A stretch of 64,000 nt of DNA from Fidelibacterota bacterium. Its GTDB lineage: Bacteria > Fidelibacterota > Marinisomatia > SCGC-AAA003-L08 > D37C17. Every line of letters begins with the position of its first letter. The stretch's first letter is position 1. Shown one piece after another: positions 26,021 through 36,100 of the stretch. The notes beneath the pieces are model-generated. The model ran no database searches and was not told where the DNA came from. It worked only from the letters and a program-made list of their open reading frames with translations. The translations under genes were made by a program, and so were the position numbers. Location: positions 1 to 64,000 of the forward strand of contig PANN01000025.1 in NCBI GenBank assembly GCA_002707645.1, read 5' to 3'.

Positions 26021-26803
26021 TTACTTCTCTGCCCAGCTCTTAACTCCTCCTAAAATATATTCTTCACTACCAGGATTATACCTGAAGATACCATATCTTA
26101 ATTCTTTATCTTCATTTGTTACAGGAGAAGTGATTTTAAATACTGAATCATTATCTTTATTTTTTTCAATATTTAAAATAAATTTTTTATTTTTATTTGA
26201 CTCTGAAATTGGGCAATAAATTAAATCGTCACTCAAATGAAATCTTCTTCGTAAATAATTTGATTGTTTTTCTAATCTGTCTATACTTTCAAATGCAATA
26301 ATTTCATTAAATTTTTCATCACTCTTATATCTGTTAAATAATCTAGAATTAACTAAAAGTGTATCAAGAAAATTTGTTTCGCTATTTAACATTGAAATTG
26401 TATAAATCGTATCAGTAACTTCATATTTTAAAACTTCAATAGAGCTGAAAGTTGTATCGACTATGATGTGGAAATCTGAGTCTAAATTTACATTATATAT
26501 TTTATTATTAAGGTATATGGTTTGGTTTCCAGTAAATAAGCTATCCGCAATCAAGGAGTCTGTTGCAGATTCCACCAAAGAAAATAATTCATTAGTATCT
26601 AATGTATATTCACCAGTTAATTCAAAATAAAAATCCTCAGCTTTAGAAATTATATCCATTTTTTCTCTTCTTAAATTCTTGAAACCATCTTCCTCCTGCC
26701 AAATAAATTGAGGAATAAAAATCATTAATGCCATAATAAGAATCGAAATAAAAATAGCCCAATCTAAAATACCAATTTTCTTATCTTTAAATTTTTGATA
26801 CAC
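26021..26803 (-). CDS. Membrane protein with pilin-like N-terminal helix
   Basis: A 260-residue protein with a short basic N-terminus, one hydrophobic helix (IFISILIMALMIFIPQFIW) and an extended extracytoplasmic part. The segment after the helix (LRREKMDIISKAEDFYFELTGEYTLD; quoted in part) resembles pseudopilin-type segments, where a helix is followed by a mature domain that includes GxY..d-type turns. There is no clear prepilin cleavage motif. It sits 23 nt before dnaJ on one side and 10 nt from the PilM-like gene on the other. Confidence 0.5.
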   Translation of the reverse strand: MYQKFKDKKIGILDWAIFISILIMALMIFIPQFIWQEEDGFKNLRREKMDIISKAEDFYFELTGEYTLDTNELFSLVESATDSLIADSLFTGNQTIYLNNKIYNVNLDSDFHIIVDTTFSSIEVLKYEVTDTIYTISMLNSETNFLDTLLVNSRLFNRYKSDEKFNEIIAFESIDRLEKQSNYLRRRFHLSDDLIYCPISESNKNKKFILNIEKNKDNDSVFKITSPVTNEDKELRYGIFRYNPGSEEYILGGVKSWAEK

Positions 26804-26825
26804 TTATAATACTCCTTTGATAAAA

Positions 26826-27893
26826 TTAATCATTGCTAATTTTTTTGAATTCAGTTTCACTATCTAAATTTAGTCTTAAATCTTGTAAAATGCTCTTAGT
26901 TTTATTATTTATTTTAGATGGTATAATGATATTAATTCTAACATATTGGCTACCGGACCTATGTCTATTTAATTCATTTATACCTTTATTTTTTAATCTC
27001 AACAACTGACCATTATTTATTCCCTCTGGAACTTTCATTTTCACAAAACCACTTAATGTTGGAACTTTAATTTCGGTTCCTAAAACGGCATCTACATAAT
27101 TAATCAAACAATCAATATAAATATCATTGTTCGAACGTGAAAATAATTCATGATTCTTTTCTTTAAAGTATACTATTAAATTTCCATTTTGACTTCCTAC
27201 TATACTTTTATCACCTTCGCCATCCAAAGTCATAAAATTACCTTCTCCAACACCAATAGGAACATTAATTTTAATCTCAGCAGTTTTTTGTATTCTTCCA
27301 CCTCTATAACCCATACCAGAACAAGATGAACAAGGTTGGACATTAACAACTTGGCCTAAAAAAGACTTTTGTACAAATCTAACTTCTCCACTTCCGCTAC
27401 ATTCAGAGCATTTGATAGCTTCCTCATTTGATTTTTCCCATCTTTTAATTTTAATAGTTTTGGTTGTACCTTTAAATATTTCTTCAAGTGAAAGATTAAT
27501 TGTGATCTTCAAATCATTACCTCTAGAGGAATTATTTTGCCTAGAACTCCTTCCACCAAAAATATCTCCTCCACCAAAAATATCACTAAAAGAACCGCCG
27601 CCACCAAAAACACTATTAAAAATATCTTCCACATTAATTCCACCAGAAAAACCTTGGCCTTGAGAACCAAATTGTTGATATTGCTGATGTCCCATTTGAT
27701 CATATCTATTTTTTTTATCTTGATCACTTAAAACTGAGTAAGCTTCTGCAGATTCCTTGAACTTTTCTTCTGATGCTTTATCACCTGGATTCTTATCTGG
27801 ATGATATTTCATTGCTACTTTTCTATATGCTTTCTTTATTTCGTTAGCATTTGCATTTTTATCTACATTTAATATATCATAATAATCTCTCAT
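26826..27893 (-). CDS. dnaJ: DnaJ co-chaperone with a reduced (two-motif) zinc region
   Basis: A 355-residue DnaJ. The J domain with HPD (YHPDKNPGDKA) is at residues 1-70, and the G/F region (GFSGGINVEDIF, FGGGGSFSDIFGGG) follows. The central region has only two CxxCxGxG motifs (CSECSGSG and CSSCSGMG) where canonical DnaJ has four. The spacing FVQKSFLGQVVNVQP between them matches motifs 2 and 3 (zinc centre 2), so motifs 1 and 4 (zinc centre 1) seem lost. The C-terminal beta domains (VPIGVGEGNFMTLDGEGD; VKMKVPEGINNGQLLRL) are present. It works with DnaK, whose gene is not here, and GrpE, whose gene is 3 nt upstream. Confidence 0.93.
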   Translation of the reverse strand: MRDYYDILNVDKNANANEIKKAYRKVAMKYHPDKNPGDKASEEKFKESAEAYSVLSDQDKKNRYDQMGHQQYQQFGSQGQGFSGGINVEDIFNSVFGGGGSFSDIFGGGDIFGGRSSRQNNSSRGNDLKITINLSLEEIFKGTTKTIKIKRWEKSNEEAIKCSECSGSGEVRFVQKSFLGQVVNVQPCSSCSGMGYRGGRIQKTAEIKINVPIGVGEGNFMTLDGEGDKSIVGSQNGNLIVYFKEKNHELFSRSNNDIYIDCLINYVDAVLGTEIKVPTLSGFVKMKVPEGINNGQLLRLKNKGINELNRHRSGSQYVRINIIIPSKINNKTKSILQDLRLNLDSETEFKKISND

Positions 27894-27896
27894 AAA

Positions 27897-28409
27897 TTAC
27901 TCACTCACCACTACCTTAGCATGTCTTAAAACTTTGTCTTTGTACATATATCCTTTTTCGTATTCTTCAATTACTAAGTTCGAATCTTTTTTTGACTTTT
28001 TCATCATTATTGCTTCATGAAATTCTGGATTAAAATTTTCATTCATAGAATCATAAGTTGCTATCTCTTTTGACTCTAGTAAATTTGTAATTTTAGATTT
28101 AATCATACTAAAACCATCAAAAATAGATTTATTTTTTTTTACATCTTTTAAATTTAAGGTTCTATCAATATCGTCTAAAATAGGGAGAATAGACTTAAAA
28201 AAATCAAAGCCTTCATATTTAATTAATTTTTCAATTTCATTAACTTTTCTTTTTTTAAAATTATCAAACTCAGCTAGAAGCCTAATATGCTTGTCCTCGC
28301 TCGATTTTACTTTAATTTTTAATTCATTAATATTCTGCTTCGTTTTAGAACTTTTAGAAATATTTTTTTTCTTAGGTGTTTTTTTAATTTTATCTGATGT
28401 CTTAGGCAT
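27897..28409 (-). CDS. grpE: Nucleotide exchange factor GrpE
   Basis: A 170-residue protein: a Lys-rich N-terminal tail, a long coiled helix (residues about 25-70, with LLAEFDNFKKRKVNEI), and the C-terminal beta-domain with MNENFNPEFHEAIMM and YKDKVLRHAKVVVS. It releases ADP from DnaK and so drives the DnaK cycle. It lies directly upstream of dnaJ, the usual pairing, and downstream of ftsX by 10 nt. Confidence 0.94.
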   Translation of the reverse strand: MPKTSDKIKKTPKKKNISKSSKTKQNINELKIKVKSSEDKHIRLLAEFDNFKKRKVNEIEKLIKYEGFDFFKSILPILDDIDRTLNLKDVKKNKSIFDGFSMIKSKITNLLESKEIATYDSMNENFNPEFHEAIMMKKSKKDSNLVIEEYEKGYMYKDKVLRHAKVVVSE

Positions 28410-28419
28410 ATTTTTCCAA

Positions 28420-29295
28420 TTATTTTTTATAAATTTTATTAATTGATCTTGTACTGCTAATCAAACCAAGGAAACTTCCAAAAAATAAATTAAATGTAAC
28501 TATGAAGTTATAATTAGCTGAGTTAAACTCATAGTATGGAAGTATAATATAAAGAGAAATATTATCTACAAGGAAAAGCATGATCAATGAAATAATAGAA
28601 CCAAATAAACCAACCAAAATTCCATTAATAATATACGGTGCTTTAATAAATAAATCATTTGCACCTAATAACTTTAAAACTTTAATCTCATCTTTTTTTG
28701 AATGAACTACTAGTAATATAGTATTAGAAACAAAGAAATATGAAACTACTATTATAAACAGGCCAATTAAAAAAGAAAAACTTAGAAGATTTCTAATAGA
28801 ACGATCAAATTTTACAATTGACTCTTGAGGAAAAATTGCATCTTCGACACCAGCTATATATTTAATCTCTTTAGTAATTTTTGACATAGAATCATAGGAT
28901 CTATAATCACTAGATATTCCAAATATACCTCCCATTGGCAAAGGATTTTGTCCAATAATTTTAGTGACTTCTTCATTAAATTCATCTTTGAAAATATTAG
29001 CAGCTGCATCTTTATCAATAAAAACGCCATCTTCTATACCATCAATAAATAAAATTGCATTAAAAATATTTAGTGATGCTTCTTGGCTTAAATCATCATC
29101 AAAAAAAACTTCTATTTTATATTCATTTTTAAAATCAGATGTAAAAGATTCTAAGTTTATATAAAGATAGTATGAAACTGAAAGCACAAGTAAGCTAATA
29201 CCAATTGTTATAGCTGATATGATAGATGGAATTAACGAACGATATATTGTTTTAAATCCTTCTTGTATCAAATAAATAACTTTGTTTATAAACAT
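28420..29295 (-). CDS. ftsX: Cell-division ABC transporter permease FtsX
   Basis: A 291-residue membrane protein: a first TM helix (about residues 20-45), an extracytoplasmic domain of about 110 residues with the KIEVFFDDDLS strand, and three more TM helices. This is the FtsX topology. FtsEX couples cytoplasmic ATP hydrolysis to periplasmic cell-wall hydrolase activation in division. The start overlaps the ftsE stop by one base (TAATG). Confidence 0.93.
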   Translation of the reverse strand: MFINKVIYLIQEGFKTIYRSLIPSIISAITIGISLLVLSVSYYLYINLESFTSDFKNEYKIEVFFDDDLSQEASLNIFNAILFIDGIEDGVFIDKDAAANIFKDEFNEEVTKIIGQNPLPMGGIFGISSDYRSYDSMSKITKEIKYIAGVEDAIFPQESIVKFDRSIRNLLSFSFLIGLFIIVVSYFFVSNTILLVVHSKKDEIKVLKLLGANDLFIKAPYIINGILVGLFGSIISLIMLFLVDNISLYIILPYYEFNSANYNFIVTFNLFFGSFLGLISSTRSINKIYKK

Positions 29296-29945
29296 CAGAC
29301 CATTCTACCTTTACTTAATTCAATAAATTTTTTATTTCTAGGTTTTATTAATGGGAAATTATGGGTGGACATTAAGACAGCTGATCCATTATCTGTAAAA
29401 ACTTCCAAAAGATCTAATATTTCGTCAGAAATATTAGGATCTAAATTACCAGTAGGTTCATCAGCTAAAATTATTTTAGGATTATTTACTAAAGCTCTTG
29501 CAATAGCGATACGCTGCTGCTCTCCTCCACTTAATTCAAGAGGATATGATAGCTCATAATTTGACATGTTAACTTTATTTAATGATTCTCTGACCATATG
29601 TTTAATGTTTTTATTTGAAACTCCTAATATTCTAAGGGGTAAAGCCACATTATCGTACACACTTCGATTATTTAATAATTTAAAATCTTGAAAAATCATT
29701 CCAATTTGATTTCTAGTATTTGATATTGATAAATTACTACTAGAATTAGAGATTTCTTTATTATTAAGGAATATTTTCCCAGAATCAATATGTATATCTT
29801 TATATATTGTTTTTAATATAGTCGATTTACCTGCTCCGGTTGGACCCATTATAAAAACTAATTCTCCTGGATTAACCTCAAATGAAATATTAAAAATACC
29901 TATATTTTTTTTATACGTAGCTGTTACATTATCAAATCTAATCAT
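29295..29945 (-). CDS. ftsE: Cell-division ATP-binding protein FtsE
   Basis: A 216-residue ABC ATPase with Walker A GPTGAGKST (residues about 34-42), signature LSGGEQQR, and Walker B IILADEPTGNLD followed by the H-loop STHN. It pairs with FtsX, with which it is translationally coupled. The short C-terminus (ELSKGRMV) is typical of FtsE. Confidence 0.95.
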   Translation of the reverse strand: MIRFDNVTATYKKNIGIFNISFEVNPGELVFIMGPTGAGKSTILKTIYKDIHIDSGKIFLNNKEISNSSSNLSISNTRNQIGMIFQDFKLLNNRSVYDNVALPLRILGVSNKNIKHMVRESLNKVNMSNYELSYPLELSGGEQQRIAIARALVNNPKIILADEPTGNLDPNISDEILDLLEVFTDNGSAVLMSTHNFPLIKPRNKKFIELSKGRMV

Positions 29946-29956
29946 AAAATATTTAC

Positions 29957-30901
29957 CTAGTTACTGATATAAAAATTTAAATATATAAAAACAAAATATA
30001 TACTAATAAATAATAAACTAAATTTTTTACTAATTTTTTTAAACAATAATAATGATATAACAACAAAGAATGTTAAAAGAATCATATAATTATTATAAAT
30101 AATTAAATAGCCATAATTGAAATATATATCCTTAATTATACTAGATAATCCAATTGCAAAAACAATATTAGCAATATTTGATCCGATAATATTTCCGATA
30201 GAAATATCAATTTGTTTTTTTAATATGGAATTTATTGATACAATTATCTCTGGAACACTGGTCCCAAGCGCAACAACTGTCATACCAATAATCATATCAC
30301 TGACTCCTAATTTTAAAGAAATTCCTATAGCACCGTCTATAAACAAATTAGAACCATAATAAATTAATACTGAGCTAAAAATGACTTTTAATACCGCATA
30401 ATCTGAATGATTATTATTATCAAATTCAAAATTATCATTGTTAAAGTAAATTATTGAAACTACTATATAAACTACAAATAAAGAAATTAAAATTAATCCA
30501 GAATAAACTGAAATATGAGCATTAAGAAGTATAAAATAAAATAAGGTTGTTATAAATAACAAAAATAATAAATGAAATTTGATATTTTTATCTTTATTTA
30601 TATTTATTGCTCTAAACAAAAGCAAAACACCAATAACCAAACTTATATTTGCAATATTCGAGCCTACAATATTCCCTATTACTATGTTAGAATTACCATT
30701 AATATTTGCAATTATACTTACAACTATCTCTGGTAGGCTAGTTCCTAAAGCAACAATAGTACTTCCAATAAATATTTTTGATAGGTTAAATTTAGTTGCA
30801 ATAGCAATAGCATTGTCAATTAGAAATTCAGAGCCAATATATAAAAAGATTGCTCCTAAAAGAAATATTATATATGGATTTAAAAAGATAAAATCAAACA
30901 T
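29957..30901 (-). CDS. CaCA-family sodium/calcium exchanger (YrbG-like)
   Basis: A 314-residue, ten-segment transporter with the two inverted alpha-repeats of the CaCA family: GSTIVALGTSLPEIVVSI and GMTVVALGTSVPEIIVSI. Each carries the Asn/Glu/Pro core (PEI, GNIVGSNIANI, GNIIGSNIANI). It exchanges Ca2+ for Na+ or H+ across the inner membrane. The start overlaps the end of nadD. Confidence 0.93.
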   Translation of the reverse strand: MFDFIFLNPYIIFLLGAIFLYIGSEFLIDNAIAIATKFNLSKIFIGSTIVALGTSLPEIVVSIIANINGNSNIVIGNIVGSNIANISLVIGVLLLFRAININKDKNIKFHLLFLLFITTLFYFILLNAHISVYSGLILISLFVVYIVVSIIYFNNDNFEFDNNNHSDYAVLKVIFSSVLIYYGSNLFIDGAIGISLKLGVSDMIIGMTVVALGTSVPEIIVSINSILKKQIDISIGNIIGSNIANIVFAIGLSSIIKDIYFNYGYLIIYNNYMILLTFFVVISLLLFKKISKKFSLLFISIYFVFIYLNFYISN

Positions 30902-31468
30902 AAATTTTCTTTTCTTTTATATAGTTAATAACTTTTTTATCAAGCATAGGCTCAATATTAGCAAACGATTTATTTAATATATTTCCTCTAATCATATTAG
31001 AGGATATATTAACATTAAAATTCTCAACAAATTTAAGATTGTATTTCAAACTTTTACTCAATTCTATATTTTTTAAAACAGATCTATTAAAACATAAAAT
31101 TTTCACTTTTGATAGTATATAATTAATATTTTTCCAATTTTTTAAATTTAATAACTGATCATTACCTAATATCATTGTTATATCTGATGATTTATATTTT
31201 TTTTCAAATAATCAATTGTTAAATACGTATAATTATTAATTGATGATTTTAATTCAAATTCACAAATATTAATTTTATTATGAGCAAATAAAATACTTAG
31301 CATTTTTTTTCTTTGTTTTGCAGATGCAATTGGATGATTTTTTTTGTGAGGTGATTTTTTATTTGGTACTATAATTAGCTTATCACATTTTTCTAAACAG
31401 TAATTAACTATTGTTTCATGACCGTTGTGTGGAGGATCAAATGTACCGCCAAAAAAAAATATTTTCAT
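30894..31468 (-). CDS. nadD: Nicotinate-nucleotide adenylyltransferase, frameshifted at poly-A
   Basis: Two overlapping reading frames together make one NadD. The first half (ATG at 31468) has the FFGGTFDPPHNGHETIV nucleotidyltransferase motif and PNKKSPHKK. It runs into a stop at 31178-31180 just after a run of eight A (31197-31204). If one base is re-read there (-1), the protein continues as KKKYKSSDITMILGNDQL into the second half and would be 191 residues, the usual NadD length. The second half carries GNDQLLNLKNWKN and SSNMIRGN, equivalents of the substrate motifs. The gene is normally essential for NAD synthesis, so this is more likely a homopolymer error, -1 frameshifting, or transcript slippage than decay. 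Confidence 0.88.
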
Positions 31469-32238
31469 TTCAAATAAGAAAGATAATAAGATTCATTTTC
31501 ATTTAATTTCAAAGATTTGACTAGACTTGAAATTTCTTCGAAATTTGAATAATCAAGAAAATTATCTTTATGTTTGTCTAAGTAAATTTTTGCTTTATCG
31601 ATATCCTCTATGCAATATATCAATGAAATATTTGCTAAAGCACTATTAACAAATTCAGTATCATAATAGTCATTAACTATATTCTCATAGTAAATAATGG
31701 CTGCATCTAATTCTTCCAATTTTATATATAATTTAGCTGTATAAAAAATTTTTTTTGCTAGCTTTGTTCTCAAGTCTAATATCATTATTTCAATATCTTC
31801 GATGTAGTCTCTCATGGTCTCTTTTTCAATAAAATATTGCAATTTTTCTATTGCAATATATGTATCTGATTGATCTTTATTGTATTCCAATGAAATATTA
31901 AAATAACACTTACATAACATGAATTGAGATTTTTTTACTAATTCTTCAATAGTATCATTTCTTGTTAAGTATTTATTATATTCAATAATAGACTGGCTGA
32001 AATCATTTAAGTGAAAATAACACTCGCCAATGTAAAACTGAGCAAGAGCAGAATATTCTGATAGAGGATCATTAAACATAATATAATTCAATTCATCAAT
32101 TGCTCTTGAATATTTTTCATCTTTAATGAGATTTTTTACATAATCTATTTTATTACTAGATGGTTCTGTAGATACAATATATGTTCCACAGCTAGTAAAT
32201 AAAAAAAGGAATGATATTAGATATAGTTTTACTACCAT
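31465..32238 (-). CDS. TPR-type outer-membrane lipoprotein (BamD-like)
   Basis: A 257-residue protein with a lipobox (LFTSCGTY) and at least five TPR-like helical pairs. Motifs such as LAQFYIGECYFHLNDFSQSI and YIKLEELDAAIIYYENIV, with the usual G/A/Y spacing, are clear. BamD is the lipoprotein scaffold of the outer-membrane assembly machine. The next gene is a membrane protein with the DUF5683-like ILPGAGQIYN motif, as in many Bacteroidota, so the pair fits an envelope role. It starts 7 nt inside the upstream gene. The true orthology to BamD is inferred. Confidence 0.72.
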   Translation of the reverse strand: MVVKLYLISFLFLFTSCGTYIVSTEPSSNKIDYVKNLIKDEKYSRAIDELNYIMFNDPLSEYSALAQFYIGECYFHLNDFSQSIIEYNKYLTRNDTIEELVKKSQFMLCKCYFNISLEYNKDQSDTYIAIEKLQYFIEKETMRDYIEDIEIMILDLRTKLAKKIFYTAKLYIKLEELDAAIIYYENIVNDYYDTEFVNSALANISLIYCIEDIDKAKIYLDKHKDNFLDYSNFEEISSLVKSLKLNENESYYLSYLK

Positions 32239-33173
32239 TGTAATGAAAACTCTATCCCATTTAATTTCATATTATTATCGTAAAGAGGTTGTGTCATATA
32301 ATTTATACTTGATTTATTGCTAGCTAAATTTACAATAAATGCATCAAGCATACTAACAGCATGATTAATAAAAATAAATGTTAATGCATTTTCAGCAATA
32401 TCATAATTTTTATTTGCTTTATCTCTAAGCTCATATTGGTAATATATTTTATTATCAGTATATGCATTTTCAGTATTATTTGTTAGTAATACGTAACTAC
32501 AACTTCCATATTGAGCTATAGTATCTTCGCTACATTCTCCATCTTGAGTATCATCCCAACCTGCAAAAAACAAATCATACTTACCTATCCCTTCATAAAA
32601 ATCATGATTTTTAACTACTTCAGCATCTTCAAAATAATTATTATCACATTCTTGATTATTAATAAAAGCATCATTACATTCTGTTTTATACGTATTTTCA
32701 AACCAACCATTACCATTTGAACTATTTGTTCTCCTTAAATAACCATCTAAATAAAACTCTATATGATGTGAATCATCCCATGGGTAAAAAAAATCGTTAT
32801 TTGGGCCAAGCATCACTGAATTCACTGGATTACTTTCATCAGCATAAATATTAAGATCACTAATCCATCTATTAAAACTCCAATGATTATTTGCAAAATT
32901 TTTATATTGAACAACAAATTCATCGCCTTTATCTAAATACTTTGAACGTTTTGTTAGATTTATTAATTCAAAAGCTAAATAAGCAATACCTCTCTTATAA
33001 TTTTTATTATAAATTTGTCCAGCACCTGGCAAAATTGCAGATAAAGCAAGAGCTATGAATGCATTATTATTAGCTTTATTTTCTATTACATCTAAATTAT
33101 TTTTGTTTACTAAATGATTAGTTGATTGGGACTGAAGTAGTGTAATAAAAAATAAAAGTATAAAAATCTTCAA
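32232..33173 (-). CDS. DUF5683-like membrane protein
   Basis: A 313-residue protein with signal segment 1-16 and the characteristic ALSAILPGAGQIYNKNYKRG segment near residue 40-60 that marks the DUF5683/P-loop-free membrane family. Then follows a Tyr/Asn/Asp-rich extracytoplasmic region (residues about 80-215) of no known function, and a C-terminal helix pair. The function is unknown. It is positioned between the PD40/metalloprotease gene and the BamD-like gene, in a run of envelope genes. Confidence 0.6.
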   Translation of the reverse strand: MKIFILLFFITLLQSQSTNHLVNKNNLDVIENKANNNAFIALALSAILPGAGQIYNKNYKRGIAYLAFELINLTKRSKYLDKGDEFVVQYKNFANNHWSFNRWISDLNIYADESNPVNSVMLGPNNDFFYPWDDSHHIEFYLDGYLRRTNSSNGNGWFENTYKTECNDAFINNQECDNNYFEDAEVVKNHDFYEGIGKYDLFFAGWDDTQDGECSEDTIAQYGSCSYVLLTNNTENAYTDNKIYYQYELRDKANKNYDIAENALTFIFINHAVSMLDAFIVNLASNKSSINYMTQPLYDNNMKLNGIEFSLQW

Positions 33174-33181
33174 AATAATCC

Positions 33182-36100
33182 TTAATTAAAATCAAATAAA
33201 ATTTTCAAATACTGTTTTCCTTTATTATCCCAGGGGTCTGATAAAGGAATATGATATTCATAAGTTAAAGCAGTTGGATAGGAGTAAAAAGAATAACCCA
33301 ATAACTTAACTTCTAAACCAATTGAATATTTATATGCATTATATCTTTCCCTTAAATCTAAAATATTTTTTTCCTTTTGAGTGAAATTATTATCGTCATA
33401 TTCTGAATATATATCAGGGTATAAATAAGGTTCTATATCATAAGGTATGAGACCTGCATTATCTAACCCATCAATAGATGGAGACAAATCAAGGAATTCC
33501 TGTATACTACCATAATTACTGCCTTTGTATTCAACCTCTAAATTTTGAAAAATGTTAAGGATATCATTCGGCATTTCATTCAAGCTGTAACCAACATTTG
33601 TTACCATAACTTTGCCTTTGTAAGATTTTCCAAGTTGAGTTTTAAGACCCAATGCTAAGCTATTTAAATACATATGGCCAACTTTAATAGACTTTTGATC
33701 AAAGATTGGTAGATTCAGGGTATTAGATATTATAATTTGTCTAGGGCCTTGCAAAGTAGGTTCATAAAAAGTATATCCTTGCAAACCAATTAGGCCACCC
33801 CCAAAAAAATATAAAAAATCATCTACTTTATAATTTGATAAATGGAAATATTTAAAATTATTAGTAATAGTAATATTAAACTTTGGGTTCAAAATCCAGT
33901 GATTAGATAAATCTATTTTATATCTAAAAGTGTTATGTGAATCAAGAGACTCAATAAAACCACCATAATCTTGATTTACCTTAAATTCTTCAAAAATTGA
34001 ATTAGATTCATATGAAATAGATGTATTTATCTTAAAACCACTTTTAGGTACCATATTATATAAATAATGAGGCTTTCTTCCTTCATAATCATATTCAAAT
34101 GTTATAATATGTCCTCTATAATAATCATAAGCACCTTTTCCATAAATCGTATTTATATTTAGACCATTAAAATTATATTCCTGAATTTGAACAGCATTAT
34201 AAAATTGCCTGTATTTAGAATAGGTGTATTTTAACCAAAATTTATGATTTTTTATTATGAATCGATTACCTATATCTGCTGAAAATAACTGGTATTTATA
34301 GTCTACATCCCAATTAATACTTGGAATAACTTCACCATTTGCATTTATATACGCATGATTTCTGGATTTATTTCTGGTAATCCAATAGAAATTAAAAAAA
34401 TAAGTGCTTTTATATTGGTTATTTTCAAATAATAAAAATAAATCTATATCTCTATTTGTATTAAAACTGAGTCCACTTAAAATTGAACTTTTATTTAAAA
34501 AATCATTATCAAATAAATAAAGACCAGGTTTAAAAGTATTATAATCATATGTTAATCTTGGCATAAAAAATGGACCAGAGGTTTCTGATTTATACGATTT
34601 ATAATTAAAATCTTTATCATCTAATAATCTTGATGATACAGAGATTTTACTTGATTTAGGCTTAGTATAAAAATTATTACTCTCCTGGAAAGTAATAAAA
34701 TCAGATCTTTCACTACTAAAGTTAGCATATCCAACTTTATCATTATACTTAGCAATATTGTTTAAAATAGCTATTTGATAAGCACCATTTTCATATAGAC
34801 TAAAAACAATTTTATCATCATTGGATATATCAGGCATAAATGCTCCACCTTTAACATTTGTCAAATAGCTAGTTTCATTTCTATCTCCATCTTTTAAAAT
34901 AAGATTAAAAATACCATATTTATCATCCGAATAAATAAATTTATTGTTTGAAAAAACAGGGTCTCTATTATCCCAATCATTATTAATAAAATCGACTATT
35001 TCTTCTGTTTTTTTATTTAACGAATATAACTTTCTACTATGATTAATGACTGCATCAAAAATTATTAGAGTATCATTACTTGATAATGAAAAAATTTGGG
35101 TCCCATCGTCAAAATCAGTTATTTGTTTATAATTAGCTGAATCTACTTGGCCTTCAAAAATATTAGATGTTCCATCATATGTATTAACTGCGTATATCTT
35201 ATTACTTATCTCATCAAAATGAGGCGAATATAATCTCAGACCGTTTGTTAAACGATTTTGTTTTTTTTCAATCAAATTATAACTGTATAAATCAAAGAAT
35301 TTTGATCCATTTTCATCGGGCTCACTAATTTTTGAATAAATAATCAAAGAATCATTTATCCATGTTGGACAAGTTTTAACACCACCTGCAATTTTGCTTG
35401 ATAATGAATCTTTTAAACTATATATATATAAATCAGTTTGACTAAAGTAATCATTTGCTTTATTAGATAGATAAGCAATCTGAGAACCATCCACTGAAAA
35501 AACTGGATGGATATTTGTTGTTCCACTATTTTCAATTATATAATAATTTTCTTTGTCTATTACTTCTTTTAACTGCTTGCTATATATTTCAATAAGATCT
35601 TGTTTCCAATTTTTATAAATATTATAACCCGTTATACCTATAGCATTTTCTAGAGCTTGATTAATGGAGAATATAAATGGTTTAGACAGTTCGTTTGATA
35701 TATCTTTTAATGATTTTTCACCGTAATGCTTAACTAAATACTTTGTTAAAGAAAATCCTTGATTATAGATTGATTCATTTCCAATACCCTTTTTCCCAAA
35801 AGTATTCATTTCATCAAATGACAATAAGTTATTATTTATTACCCTATCCCTTAGTATCATATCTCTAATTGAATCCCAGTAATCATAATTTGCTCCATCA
35901 TACATATATTGAGCAGTACCTTCAGCAAACCACGGTGTAACTGAAGTTGCTGGAATAGGATAACTTGCTATTTTATTAGGATATCCATATAAAACATCTT
36001 CTCTTTTTTCATCTTCATATGCTAAGATTTGTATGTAAGAACCAGGGAAATTTCTTGAAAATTTCATTGAAGCACCAAGCTGAACTATATGAGTATATTC

